From NCBI GenBank assembly GCA_964449075.1, contig CAYVBJ010000005.1, positions 1-64,000 on the forward strand: DNA of 64,000 bases, read 5' to 3'. Numbering within the stretch: the first letter of the stretch is position 1; each line of letters opens with the position of its first letter. Below are positions 18,565-27,532 of the stretch, one piece after another. Origin of the DNA: CAYVBJ01 sp964449075 (GTDB lineage Bacteria; Bacteroidota; Rhodothermia; Balneolales; Balneolaceae). Below the pieces are notes generated by a model. It did not search any database and was not told the origin of the DNA. It saw nothing but the letters and a program-made list of their open reading frames with translations. A program made the position numbers and the translations under genes.

Positions 18565-20085
18565 ATGTCTATGCTACGTAAACGTAAAACATATAAATAT
18601 CGATTAACAGCTCTTGGTGATAGTATGACTATGGGGTTTAAAAATGGCGGAATCTACCGAACCGACCTGAACTTTCCGCAACTTATTGCCAATTGTTTTG
18701 ATCCTTCAATCTCTTTTGAACAGCCGTCTTTCTCAGGGCAGGCAGGTATCCCTATAAACATGGAAGTACTTGTTCGGGGGCTGCAGGAAGATATAGGAGA
18801 CGAACTTAGCTGGGATAAATACCTTTCGGCAGCTTCACATATTTACCGGACGTTGAGACGCATTAAAAATTATTGGGAAGGGAATATGATTAACCTCTGC
18901 AAAAACAGAGAAGAACCCTGGCAAAATCAGTCCGTCTGGGGTTTTGCTGCAAATGACAGCTGGCTGATGACAGAAAAAAAATGCCGTGAGTTTTTGAAAG
19001 AAAATGAACCTCGATACACTGTTTTCAGCGTTTTGCCGGATCACGCCATGTATATAACCGGCCGGATGGTTTTAAATCCAAGCTTTGAGAGTAAGTACGA
19101 AGAACATTCACTGATTGATAATATCCGGTGGCTGGATGAGAATGGCGGAATTGAAAATCTTATTCTCTGTATGGGGCATAATAATATTGTAGGGGCGGTT
19201 ACAAACCTGGAATTGGTTTACTCTGAAGAAAGTGACTTGCATGCATTTTATAACGATCGGAATTGCACCGTCTATCGTCCGGAACATTTCAGGGATGAGA
19301 TGAGCAGACTCTATGGACAGGTTGCCAAGATGGATATTAAAAGAGTATTTGTCCCAACAATTCCCTACTTGACGATTCCTCCTGCGATCAGGGGAGTTAA
19401 TATAGATAATGCAAAGTCAGATTCTTCCTATTTTGATTACTATACGAGATTCTGGATTTGGGATGAAGATTTTGATCCTGAACGCCATCCGTTTATTTCA
19501 AGAAAAGATGCAATCGAACTTGACCAGGTAGTAGACCAGTACAATACAATCATACGTGAACTGGCAGAAGAGTATGAGTTTCATGTAGTACCTGTGCATA
19601 AACATGTAAGTGCTGTGGCCCGCCGCAGAAGGGGTGAAGAAGATATTCGTTCTTTTCCGCCTGATTTTGTCAATGCACTGAAAAAGAATCCGGATACGGC
19701 ATACCTGGTTGGCGGAGATCATGATATTCGATTATCAACGGATTACCTGCGCCTAAACGAGGAAACAGGTCTGATAGAAAGAGGTGGAATTTTTAGCCTG
19801 GACGGACTGCATCCAACCACGATCGGCTATGGTCTTATTGCGAACATTTATAAGAATTGTATGGCAAAAGCCGGGGTAAATTTTGAAAAAGAGATCGACT
19901 GGAATTTTATTATTGAAAATGAAACGCTTGTTACAAATCCCCCCCTTCTACTGAAAGATCTGCGGCTTCTGCTTCGTTTCCTTGCATTAGGCAGACAGGA
20001 GCGTTTTACAATGTTCAGCAAAAACATTTTGCAACAGCTTATGGAGATGTTCTCATTCAGAAGCAAGGAGCCGGAAGTGTTTTAA
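18565..20085 (+). CDS. Large SGNH/GDSL-family hydrolase
   Basis: A 506-residue protein with the SGNH block I motif LGDSMTMG (about residues 16-23) carrying the nucleophile Ser, a block III-like MGHNNIVGAV with the Asn, and block V SLDGLHPTTIGY with the catalytic Asp and His. The likely activity is esterase/lipase or acyl hydrolase. It is clearly longer than most SGNH enzymes (about 200-250 residues), with long insertions between blocks, and it shows no signal peptide. Natural substrate unknown. It is divergent from the AhpD-like gene across only 43 bases and convergent with hemY. Confidence 0.8.
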   Translation: MSMLRKRKTYKYRLTALGDSMTMGFKNGGIYRTDLNFPQLIANCFDPSISFEQPSFSGQAGIPINMEVLVRGLQEDIGDELSWDKYLSAASHIYRTLRRIKNYWEGNMINLCKNREEPWQNQSVWGFAANDSWLMTEKKCREFLKENEPRYTVFSVLPDHAMYITGRMVLNPSFESKYEEHSLIDNIRWLDENGGIENLILCMGHNNIVGAVTNLELVYSEESDLHAFYNDRNCTVYRPEHFRDEMSRLYGQVAKMDIKRVFVPTIPYLTIPPAIRGVNIDNAKSDSSYFDYYTRFWIWDEDFDPERHPFISRKDAIELDQVVDQYNTIIRELAEEYEFHVVPVHKHVSAVARRRRGEEDIRSFPPDFVNALKKNPDTAYLVGGDHDIRLSTDYLRLNEETGLIERGGIFSLDGLHPTTIGYGLIANIYKNCMAKAGVNFEKEIDWNFIIENETLVTNPPLLLKDLRLLLRFLALGRQERFTMFSKNILQQLMEMFSFRSKEPEVF

Positions 20086-20112
20086 AAACATCTGAAAAAG
20101 AGTGACATGATT

Positions 20113-21459
20113 TCAGCTGTTTATGATATTCTCTGAAAGAGACATTCCGCTTTTGATACAATCGGGAACTGATATCCCGCCCCGGTAATTGCCTGCGAAA
20201 TGTATGCCGGGAAGTTTACTTTCAAGGGATTCAATTTTTTCCAATACCTCTTCATAGCCCGGAAGATATTGAGGGATAGCTTGCGGCCAGTAAATGTGTT
20301 CCCTGTAAACAGGAGCGCCATCTATATCCAGAATTTCGGATAACTCTTTTTGGACGAGTTCAAATAGTTTTTCACTTTCAAGGCCTGCCAGTTTAGGCTG
20401 TCTCATCCCCCCGGTAAATGTGGTCAATAGAACATGGTTATGGGGAGCACGTTTTTCAAAGAGTGTAGAACTGAACAAAGTGCCCAGTATATTTCGCTGC
20501 TCAACTTCGGGGACAAGAAATCCAAAACCGTCCAGCGGATGCCCCACATGGTCCCTTTTATACCCAAGGGCAACCACTGAAACCGGCGGGTAAACAATAT
20601 CATCAAAGAAACGAGACTCATGGGAACCGGCCGGCAGATCAATTTCATTGATCTTATATGCAGGGATATTTAAAATTACATCTTTGAAGGACCCATATTC
20701 ACCCAGGTTTGTTTTAACAATCCAGTTGCCCGGTTTACCCGATATACCCTTCACAAAGTGATTAAAATAGGAATTGGTTACGTTAGCTGAAATAGTTTTT
20801 GGTAATTTTTGAATGCCATTTTGGAAAGAGATTAATCTTCGTGGCACTCTGCCTTGGGCTTTTCTCTTTTTTGCTCCCGCAAGAGCACCAACAATAAGCG
20901 ATCCGTAATCTTCTTCCATCTCCTTCATTTGAGGAAACGCATGCTGCATGGATAGCTTCTCAGGGGAACCTGCAAAAATACCTGCAACGAATGGATTGAT
21001 GGCATAATCAAGAAATTCCCGTCCAAGCCTGCGGGTTACAAAATCAGCAACCGTTTCCATACTGTCACTTTTCTTCGAAATGAAGGGCTCGCCAAGAACC
21101 CTGAGTTTGGCTTTTAAAGAAAACAGGGAGGTGGAAACAGCATCTGTAAGTCCCGCGGGAGCAGCTTCCAGGGAATTGTTTTTGAGTATATATCTTTTTT
21201 TGGCCTCCGGATTGGCTTCAACCAGTTCGCTTTCAAGGTTCAGATCTTTCAGAAAATCAGCAACCTTCGCATCTTTTAGTAAGATGGTGTTCGGACCGTA
21301 TTCAACCTGCCATCCATTGCTGTTCACTGTTTTTATTGATCCTCCCGGGTCAGAGCGCTTCTCAAACAGTGAATTCTCAATTCCATTTTTTTGCAGATAG
21401 AATGCTGTTGTAAGACCGGTAATTCCGGCACCAATAATAGCTGTTTTATGTTTACTCAT
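20113..21459 (-). CDS. hemY: Protoporphyrinogen oxidase (FAD-dependent, HemY type)
   Basis: It oxidises protoporphyrinogen IX (or coproporphyrinogen III in other lineages) to the porphyrin in late heme synthesis, probably membrane-associated. The FAD-binding Rossmann motif is at the N-terminus: IIGAGITGLTTAFYL, then FEKRSDPGGSIKT. The family hallmarks VEYGPNTIL and, near the C-terminus, FAGNYRGGISVPDCIKSG are present. The 448 residues fit the family. The gene is often labelled hemG by automatic pipelines; it is not related to the small flavodoxin-like HemG of E. coli. hemD, ctaA and ctaB are nearby but in separate units. Confidence 0.92.
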   Translation of the reverse strand: MSKHKTAIIGAGITGLTTAFYLQKNGIENSLFEKRSDPGGSIKTVNSNGWQVEYGPNTILLKDAKVADFLKDLNLESELVEANPEAKKRYILKNNSLEAAPAGLTDAVSTSLFSLKAKLRVLGEPFISKKSDSMETVADFVTRRLGREFLDYAINPFVAGIFAGSPEKLSMQHAFPQMKEMEEDYGSLIVGALAGAKKRKAQGRVPRRLISFQNGIQKLPKTISANVTNSYFNHFVKGISGKPGNWIVKTNLGEYGSFKDVILNIPAYKINEIDLPAGSHESRFFDDIVYPPVSVVALGYKRDHVGHPLDGFGFLVPEVEQRNILGTLFSSTLFEKRAPHNHVLLTTFTGGMRQPKLAGLESEKLFELVQKELSEILDIDGAPVYREHIYWPQAIPQYLPGYEEVLEKIESLESKLPGIHFAGNYRGGISVPDCIKSGMSLSENIINS

Positions 21460-21678
21460 TTAGTTAATGTAGTGTTATCAAAAAATGCAGGGAAATACTG
21501 TTAAACAAATAATTTAACACAAAATATTCATCAATTATTTGAAGAACATGGATATGAAATGATCTGATTAAGTAAGAGTAAGAAACTCAATTGAATTAAA
21601 AATGAATACCGGTAATTTAATCTGCAAAACAACGGTTGTTTTTTTAGTTTGTGATGTTTTCAAATTAACTATGTAAAG

Positions 21679-22500
21679 ATGACAATAAGTATTTTAGGTT
21701 GCGGATGGCTTGGATTGCCACTCGCTCAGCACCTGCTGAATAAAAACTATATCGTTAAGGGATCCACAACTACAAAAGAGAAAATCTCTTTGCTCAGAAA
21801 TGCGGGAATTGAGAGTTATTTAATGGAAATTCCGGCTGACATCGGTAAAGAAAATAACCGTTCATTTTGGGATTGTGATACTCTTTTTGTGAATATTCCG
21901 CCAGGAAGAAAGAATCCTGATGTTGTAAAGGATTTTCCTGATTCGGTGCGGCAGCTGATCAAAAAAGTAAAAGAACATGAAATCAAATGGGTGATTTTTG
22001 TCAGTTCCACATCCGTATATGATGAGTTTGGAGGGATCACAAAAGAAGAGGATGCTGATATGAATATCACAGCCACTGATTCAGGAAAAGCCCTCCTGAA
22101 AGCTGAGCGTTTGCTGATGCATGAAATGGTATTTGATACCACAGTTATCAGGTTCGGGGGGTTATACGGGTATGATCGTCACCCGGTTAAATACCTGGCG
22201 GGGAAAAAGAATCTGGACAAAGCCCGCAAACCGGTAAACCTGATTCACCAGGATGATTGCATTGAAATTATCCGGCGTATTATTGAAATGGATGTAAAAA
22301 ACGAAACATTAAATGCAGTTTCTGACGGACATCCGCCGAGAGAAACTTTTTACAGATCAGCAGCTGAACATTTTGACCTGCCGCTGCCCGAATTTAAAAA
22401 AGATACGAATGATGGCTACCGCATTGTATCCAATCAAAAACTGAAAGAGAGACTTAATTATGAGTTTACCTATCCCAACCCTATGGATCATAATCCTTGA
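21679..22500 (+). CDS. NAD(P)-dependent epimerase/dehydratase-like protein (YeeZ type)
   Basis: An atypical short-chain dehydrogenase of 273 residues. The nucleotide-binding motif is at the extreme N-terminus, ILGCGWLGLPLAQHL (GxGxxG form), and the core strand reads VIFVSSTSVYDEFGG, with Ser-Thr and Tyr of the active site but no clear YxxxK. This matches the YeeZ-like group related to extended SDR epimerases. The substrate is unknown. It converges with ftsZ across the dcw terminator and does not seem to be part of an operon. Confidence 0.8.
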   Translation: MTISILGCGWLGLPLAQHLLNKNYIVKGSTTTKEKISLLRNAGIESYLMEIPADIGKENNRSFWDCDTLFVNIPPGRKNPDVVKDFPDSVRQLIKKVKEHEIKWVIFVSSTSVYDEFGGITKEEDADMNITATDSGKALLKAERLLMHEMVFDTTVIRFGGLYGYDRHPVKYLAGKKNLDKARKPVNLIHQDDCIEIIRRIIEMDVKNETLNAVSDGHPPRETFYRSAAEHFDLPLPEFKKDTNDGYRIVSNQKLKERLNYEFTYPNPMDHNP

Positions 22501-22533
22501 TGTCATGCAGCTCTGTTTAAAATCATGATGCAT

Positions 22534-22567
22534 AAAAAAAGGAGCTTCCGGTCAAAGAAACTCCTTT
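22534..22567 (-). terminator. Intrinsic terminator of the dcw operon
   Basis: Read on the minus strand, the stem AAAGGAG / CTCCTTT (16-base loop) is followed by a run of seven T. It lies about 60 bases after the ftsZ stop. There is no T-run on the plus-strand side, so it mainly ends the minus-strand operon. Confidence 0.75.
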
Positions 22568-22627
22568 AGATTTAGCAATCTATAGCTTGAGAGCTATGAG
22601 TAAAGTGTTAGTTGAAAAACCGAATTT

Positions 22628-23947
22628 TTAATCCATGATTTTTCGCAGAAAAGCGGGCTGATCCGTATCACTTTTATCAATCCGCTCTTCACGATTGTTT
22701 AAAAGTGTATTATTGCTTGCTTCCCGGCGTCCTTCTGCGCTTCTGTTTAGATCTTCTTCTTCCTGCTGTTGTCCCAGGTTTGTATATTTCACTTCCCGTC
22801 GGAGGTGAGTGGGTACATCCAGGTTTTTCAGATTTTTTTCGCCCTTATAAAAATTCTCATTTGAACGGGAATATTTATGCACATCACTTGCTTTGGGCAG
22901 AGAAAATGATTTTGGTTTTTGTTCGGGCTCAGCGGGTTTATTCGGTGCAACCCGTGCTTTTTTACGGTCATTGCTCAGGTCAAATCCGGTCGCTATCACT
23001 GTAACGCGAAGCTCTTCATCAAACGATTCATCCAGAACGGTTCCAAGTATAATTTCGGCATCCTCACCGGCTTCCTGCTGAATAATGCTTGTAGCGGTAG
23101 TGGTTTCTCTCATTCCAAGATTTGATCCCGCAGATATATTTACAAGAACATTTCTTGCACCACGAATGCTCACACCGTCAAGAAGCGGAGAGTTAATTGC
23201 TTCGCGGGCAGCAATTTCTGCGCGATCGGGTCCGCTTGCAGTTGATGAGCCCATAATCGCAGCACCACCGTCGATCATTGTTGTGCGGACATCAGCAAAG
23301 TCGAGATTGATCAGTCCCGGCATCAGAATCAGGTCAGATATTCCCCTTGTTGCATTGTAGAGAACCTCATTTGCCATTTCGAACGCTTCCATCAGGGATG
23401 TATTTTCATCACCCAGATCAAGCAATCCCTCATTTGGTATCACAATAACGGTGTCACAATTTTTCTTCAATTCGGTAATGCCTTCAAGGGCATATTTCAT
23501 ACGAATTTTACCTTCACACTGAAAAGGTGTGGTAACCACTCCAACGGTCAAAATACCTTTTCGTTTGGCTATCCCTGCAACAACAGGTGCACCACCCGTA
23601 CCGGTACCGCCGCCCATTCCGGCAGTGATAAATATCATATCGGCACCGTCCACGGATTCATCCAGCTCGTGACGGTTTTCTTCTACGGCTTCACGGCCGA
23701 TTTCGGGACGCGCACCGGCGCCAAGACCATTTGTCAGGTTCGTTCCAACCTGGAGGGCAATGTTTGCGTGACTATTTTTCAAAGCCTGTGCATCTGTGTT
23801 GAGTGCGATATACTCAACACTGTCAAGCCCCTTGTTAATCATATTATTCACAGCATTGCCGCCTCCGCCGCCAATGCCAATGACCTTTATTTTTGCATTA
23901 TCCTGACCTTTTTCGTCAAAACTAAATCGTGATGTTAATTCTGCCAT
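22628..23947 (-). CDS. ftsZ: Cell division protein FtsZ
   Basis: The tubulin-like GTPase that forms the division ring. The GTP-binding signature GGGTGTG is at residues 112-118, the N-terminal KVIGIGGGGGNAVNNM matches the family, and the catalytic T7 loop is NLDFADVRT. After the GTPase core (to about residue 320) comes a roughly 110-residue charged linker and a C-terminal peptide DQPAFLRKIMD, the conserved tail that binds FtsA. Last gene of the dcw operon, 100 bases after ftsA, with a terminator behind it. Full length (439 residues). Confidence 0.98.
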   Translation of the reverse strand: MAELTSRFSFDEKGQDNAKIKVIGIGGGGGNAVNNMINKGLDSVEYIALNTDAQALKNSHANIALQVGTNLTNGLGAGARPEIGREAVEENRHELDESVDGADMIFITAGMGGGTGTGGAPVVAGIAKRKGILTVGVVTTPFQCEGKIRMKYALEGITELKKNCDTVIVIPNEGLLDLGDENTSLMEAFEMANEVLYNATRGISDLILMPGLINLDFADVRTTMIDGGAAIMGSSTASGPDRAEIAAREAINSPLLDGVSIRGARNVLVNISAGSNLGMRETTTATSIIQQEAGEDAEIILGTVLDESFDEELRVTVIATGFDLSNDRKKARVAPNKPAEPEQKPKSFSLPKASDVHKYSRSNENFYKGEKNLKNLDVPTHLRREVKYTNLGQQQEEEDLNRSAEGRREASNNTLLNNREERIDKSDTDQPAFLRKIMD

Positions 23948-24047
23948 AATAAACTCCTTATTTTAGATTGCTATGTATCGATTCTGTAGATTGCTCTGTT
24001 TTGGGTTTCCTCGAACCGGGATCTGTGGCCCGGTGGGGGGATTCTGT

Positions 24048-25310
24048 TTAAAGTTCTTTAAACCAGCTTTTCATTCTCGTGGTTATATTTTCAATTACTT
24101 TCTCTACTCCCGACCCTTTGGCGGAAGCAGGTACCATCACCGGATTATTTGAATTACCGGTTCTGAGTGCGTGAAGAACAAGGCCAACTCCTGTTGCATA
24201 AATCGGACTGTTCACCTCGTCAGTTAGTCCGCCTGTTAAACCCAGCGGATGTCCGATTTTTGCGTCCATTCCAAGAACCTCATTGGCAAGCGGACAAATG
24301 TTCTTTATGAGTGAACCACCGCCTGAAAGAACGATTCCGGCACTGAGTGAATCGGCGTAACCGCTTCGCTTAATCTCAATGGCAACGATTTCGAGTATCT
24401 CTTCCATGCGAGCCTGGATAATTTTGGCCAAAATGCTTTTTGTGATTTCTTTTGGGGGCCGTCCCGCAATTCCGGGTACGGTGATCACTTCATCATCTTC
24501 AATCAGGTCTACAAAACACTCACCGTGTTTGTGTTTCAGTTTTTCAGCCTGATCATCCAGTACGCTCAGTCCAACCCGGATATCATCTGAAACTTTTTTA
24601 CCTGCAATTGCAATCACAGCCGTATGCCTGATCGTGTTATCCTGGAAGACAGCCAGATCGGTTGTGCCGCCACCGATATCAACCAGTACCACACCTGCCT
24701 CTTTCTCTTCATCATCCAGTACGGCGTAAGAGGAGGCGAGGGGTTCAAGGATAATATCAGCTACCTGGAATCCGGCTCGCTCCACACACCTGTAAATATT
24801 TTTAGCTGCAGATACGAGTCCGGTAATGATATGCACCTCTGCCTCCATCCGCATACCGCTCATTCCAACGGGATCACTGATACCGTCCTGCCCGTCAACA
24901 ACAAACTCCTGTGGTATTACATGGATAATTTGCTGATCAGGTGGAAGCATGATTCGCTGGCAGTCTTCCAGCAGTCGTTCAACATCCTGTATGGTAATCT
25001 CTTTGTCTTTGTTGTTGATTGTAATAACACCTTTGCTGCGAATGCTTCTTATGTGGTCGCCTGCAATCCCGACATTTACAGAGTTCACTTCTATGCCCGA
25101 TGCCAGCTGTGCCTGTTCCACGGCTGTTCTGATTGCATTTACGGTTTTGTCGATGTTTACCACTACCCCGCGGTTCAGTCCGTCGCTGGGAGCTCTGCCA
25201 ACACCAAGAATGTGTATTCGGTCCTGATTGTCGATGGATGCAACAACAGCACAAATCTTCGTTGAACCGATGTCCAAACCAACAACAATACGTTCGTTTT
25301 CATTATTCAT
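24048..25310 (-). CDS. ftsA: Cell division protein FtsA
   Basis: An actin-like ATPase that anchors FtsZ to the membrane. N-terminal phosphate-1 motif VGLDIGSTKICAVVA, phosphate-2 VLVDIGGGTTDLAV and adenosine motif GIVLSGGGSLIKN are all present. The C-terminus MKSWFKEL is the amphipathic membrane-targeting helix. At 420 residues it is full length. It lies 26 bases after ftsQ and 100 bases before ftsZ. Confidence 0.97.
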   Translation of the reverse strand: MNNENERIVVGLDIGSTKICAVVASIDNQDRIHILGVGRAPSDGLNRGVVVNIDKTVNAIRTAVEQAQLASGIEVNSVNVGIAGDHIRSIRSKGVITINNKDKEITIQDVERLLEDCQRIMLPPDQQIIHVIPQEFVVDGQDGISDPVGMSGMRMEAEVHIITGLVSAAKNIYRCVERAGFQVADIILEPLASSYAVLDDEEKEAGVVLVDIGGGTTDLAVFQDNTIRHTAVIAIAGKKVSDDIRVGLSVLDDQAEKLKHKHGECFVDLIEDDEVITVPGIAGRPPKEITKSILAKIIQARMEEILEIVAIEIKRSGYADSLSAGIVLSGGGSLIKNICPLANEVLGMDAKIGHPLGLTGGLTDEVNSPIYATGVGLVLHALRTGNSNNPVMVPASAKGSGVEKVIENITTRMKSWFKEL

Positions 25311-25336
25311 ACTCAGTTCCTGTATTGATTTAATTG

Positions 25337-26104
25337 CTAAATTTCATTTGGTTTCTCATGTGTTACAATTTGATTTCGGAATCGAAGATCCACACTCTCG
25401 AATGCCCCGATTCCCTTTTGTTTAATAACATTTACATAAAATTCTTCCCAGTGCTTTATTTTGGAGGTAAAGTTTTCTTTTCCAAAAAGAAGCTTCACCC
25501 CGTTTTCATAGCTTAGCGCAACAACGCCTTCCCGTTTATTCCAGGCGACTTCACTGATCGTAACCCAGCTCAGATCGCTTTTTGACGCTTCAGTCAGGAA
25601 GTCCCGCACATTTTCAAAAGCGGCGCCGGAGAGTGTGTCACTCATTGGTGATACAGGGAAACCATATAAAAGCGGGACATCAGCTGATTTTTCGGGGATT
25701 AAAGGCAATTTGATGCCATCTTGATCAACGTATGATTGCTGGTCATTATCGATTAATCGTGCAAATGGTTTCCGCTCTGTTACTGTAACTGTTAAATTCC
25801 CGCTTGCTCCTTTACTTACGGAACTGTTTTTCACATATGGAAGTGTATTAACTGAACTTATCAGCCCGGCGTAATCAACACTGTCTGTATGTATACCGAT
25901 CGGCGAGTCAAAAGCATTCTTCAATTGATCACTGCCTGTAAATTGATTCCCTTCAAAACGAACATTTGAAATAACTGAATTTTTTTCCAGGTAATAGCCG
26001 GCAATCACAGCAATTCCCATGATCAGCAATACCATTGCCATCAGCGTTTTGAGCATGTGAGAAGAACCCTGCTTACTGTTGGTATGTCTGTTAGACGAAG
26101 TCAA
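25337..26104 (-). CDS. ftsQ: Cell division protein FtsQ/DivIB
   Basis: A bitopic membrane protein of the divisome. The first 20 residues are polar, residues about 17-38 form one membrane helix (MLKTLMAMVLLIMGIAVIAG), then come a POTRA domain (VRFEGNQFTGSDQLKNAF) and the FtsQ beta domain. FtsQ is poorly conserved in this lineage, so position between murC and ftsA is strong support. It overlaps murC by four bases, indicating coupled translation. 255 residues. Confidence 0.92.
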   Translation of the reverse strand: MTSSNRHTNSKQGSSHMLKTLMAMVLLIMGIAVIAGYYLEKNSVISNVRFEGNQFTGSDQLKNAFDSPIGIHTDSVDYAGLISSVNTLPYVKNSSVSKGASGNLTVTVTERKPFARLIDNDQQSYVDQDGIKLPLIPEKSADVPLLYGFPVSPMSDTLSGAAFENVRDFLTEASKSDLSWVTISEVAWNKREGVVALSYENGVKLLFGKENFTSKIKHWEEFYVNVIKQKGIGAFESVDLRFRNQIVTHEKPNEI

Positions 26105-27528
26105 TTTTCAGTCTGTTTTATTAAAAGGTTTACAAATTTTTCGCAGTACCTGTAGATATCTCCGGCGCCCATCGTAATAATGATATCACCCGGGCGGCAA
26201 ATCTCTTTAAGCGTTGCCGGAAGCTTATTTTTGTCTTCCACATAGTGGACGTCCCGGTGACCGTATTTCTTTGCAGTTTCAGCAATCAGTTTCCCGTTAA
26301 CACCTTCAATAGGTTCTTCACGGGACGGGTAGACATCCGTAACAACCAAAACTTCTGCATCAAAAAAGGAAAGCCCGAACTCCTGGTACATCTTCTGGGT
26401 TCGTGAGTATAAATGAGGCTGGAAAACGGCTACTATTCTTTTTTCTTTCCATCCGTTCCGGGCAGCAGAAATAGATGCTTGTACTTCTGTGGGATGATGT
26501 GCGTAATCATCGACCACCAAAATGTTATCAGAATCAGCTTTCTTCTGAAATCTTCGATACACACCCTGAAACCTTTCAAGTCCCGACTTGATATTTTCAA
26601 ATGACATACCAAGTTCGAGCCCAACTGCTACGGCTGCCAGGGAATTCTTTACATTGTGATCACCAGGTGCACGCAGCCGGATTTCACCGAGAATTTTATC
26701 TTCATAAAGAACTGTGAAACTACTGTAAAAACCTTCTTTCTTTATATTAATAGCTCTGACCTGAGCCTGGGGTGTAAATCCATAACTGATGGTACGGCGT
26801 TCTATTTCAGGTAAAATGCTTCGCACAGCAGGATCATCCAGGCAAACCACTACCACGCCATAAAACGGAACTTTATTTGCAAACTGAATAAAGGCGTTTT
26901 TAACATCGTCAAGATCTTTGTAAATATCGAGATGCTCGGCTTCAATATTTGTAATAACTGCCATGGAAGGGGAGAGTCGCAGGAAAGTACGGTCGAATTC
27001 GTCGGCTTCAACGATTATAATATCACCGGATCCCACAACGGCATTTGTTTTATCAAAACTGTGAACCCGGCCACCCACAATTATTGTCGGATCAAATGAG
27101 CCATCCTGAATTACATGACCGGTCATGGTGGTGGTAGTGGTTTTACCATGTGTTCCGGCTATGCCGATGCCATACTTCATGCGCATCAGTTCAGCCAGCA
27201 TTTCAGCTCTCTTTATTACAGGGATCTGGTGTTCGAGAGCTGTTTTCGTCTCAATATTTTCAGAAGCTTTGACTGCACTTGTGTAAACGACAACATCGGC
27301 ACCTTCAATATTTTTTTCATCATGGCCTTTATAGACAGTAGCGCCCAGCTCCTCAAGACGTTCAGTTGTTTCTCCCAAACTGTTATCAGACCCTGTAACC
27401 GTATAATTTCGCTGGAGAAGTATTTCAGCTATACCACTCATACCAATGCCGCCGATACCCACCATATGAACATGGCGTGTGCGGCCGAATACGGGTTGCG
27501 TCTGAATTTTTTTATTACTCATTTTCAA
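26101..27528 (-). CDS. murC: UDP-N-acetylmuramate-L-alanine ligase
   Basis: It adds the first amino acid, L-Ala, to UDP-MurNAc in the cytoplasm. The N-terminal Rossmann-like motif HMVGIGGIGMSGIAEIL binds the UDP-sugar, and the ATP P-loop GTHGKTTT is at 125-132, characteristic of MurC. Further Mur-ligase blocks are EADEFDRTF and VDDYAHHPTE. The 475 residues are full length. It follows murG by four bases and overlaps ftsQ by four. Confidence 0.97.
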   Translation of the reverse strand: MKMSNKKIQTQPVFGRTRHVHMVGIGGIGMSGIAEILLQRNYTVTGSDNSLGETTERLEELGATVYKGHDEKNIEGADVVVYTSAVKASENIETKTALEHQIPVIKRAEMLAELMRMKYGIGIAGTHGKTTTTTMTGHVIQDGSFDPTIIVGGRVHSFDKTNAVVGSGDIIIVEADEFDRTFLRLSPSMAVITNIEAEHLDIYKDLDDVKNAFIQFANKVPFYGVVVVCLDDPAVRSILPEIERRTISYGFTPQAQVRAINIKKEGFYSSFTVLYEDKILGEIRLRAPGDHNVKNSLAAVAVGLELGMSFENIKSGLERFQGVYRRFQKKADSDNILVVDDYAHHPTEVQASISAARNGWKEKRIVAVFQPHLYSRTQKMYQEFGLSFFDAEVLVVTDVYPSREEPIEGVNGKLIAETAKKYGHRDVHYVEDKNKLPATLKEICRPGDIIITMGAGDIYRYCEKFVNLLIKQTEN

Positions 27529-27532
27529 TCAG

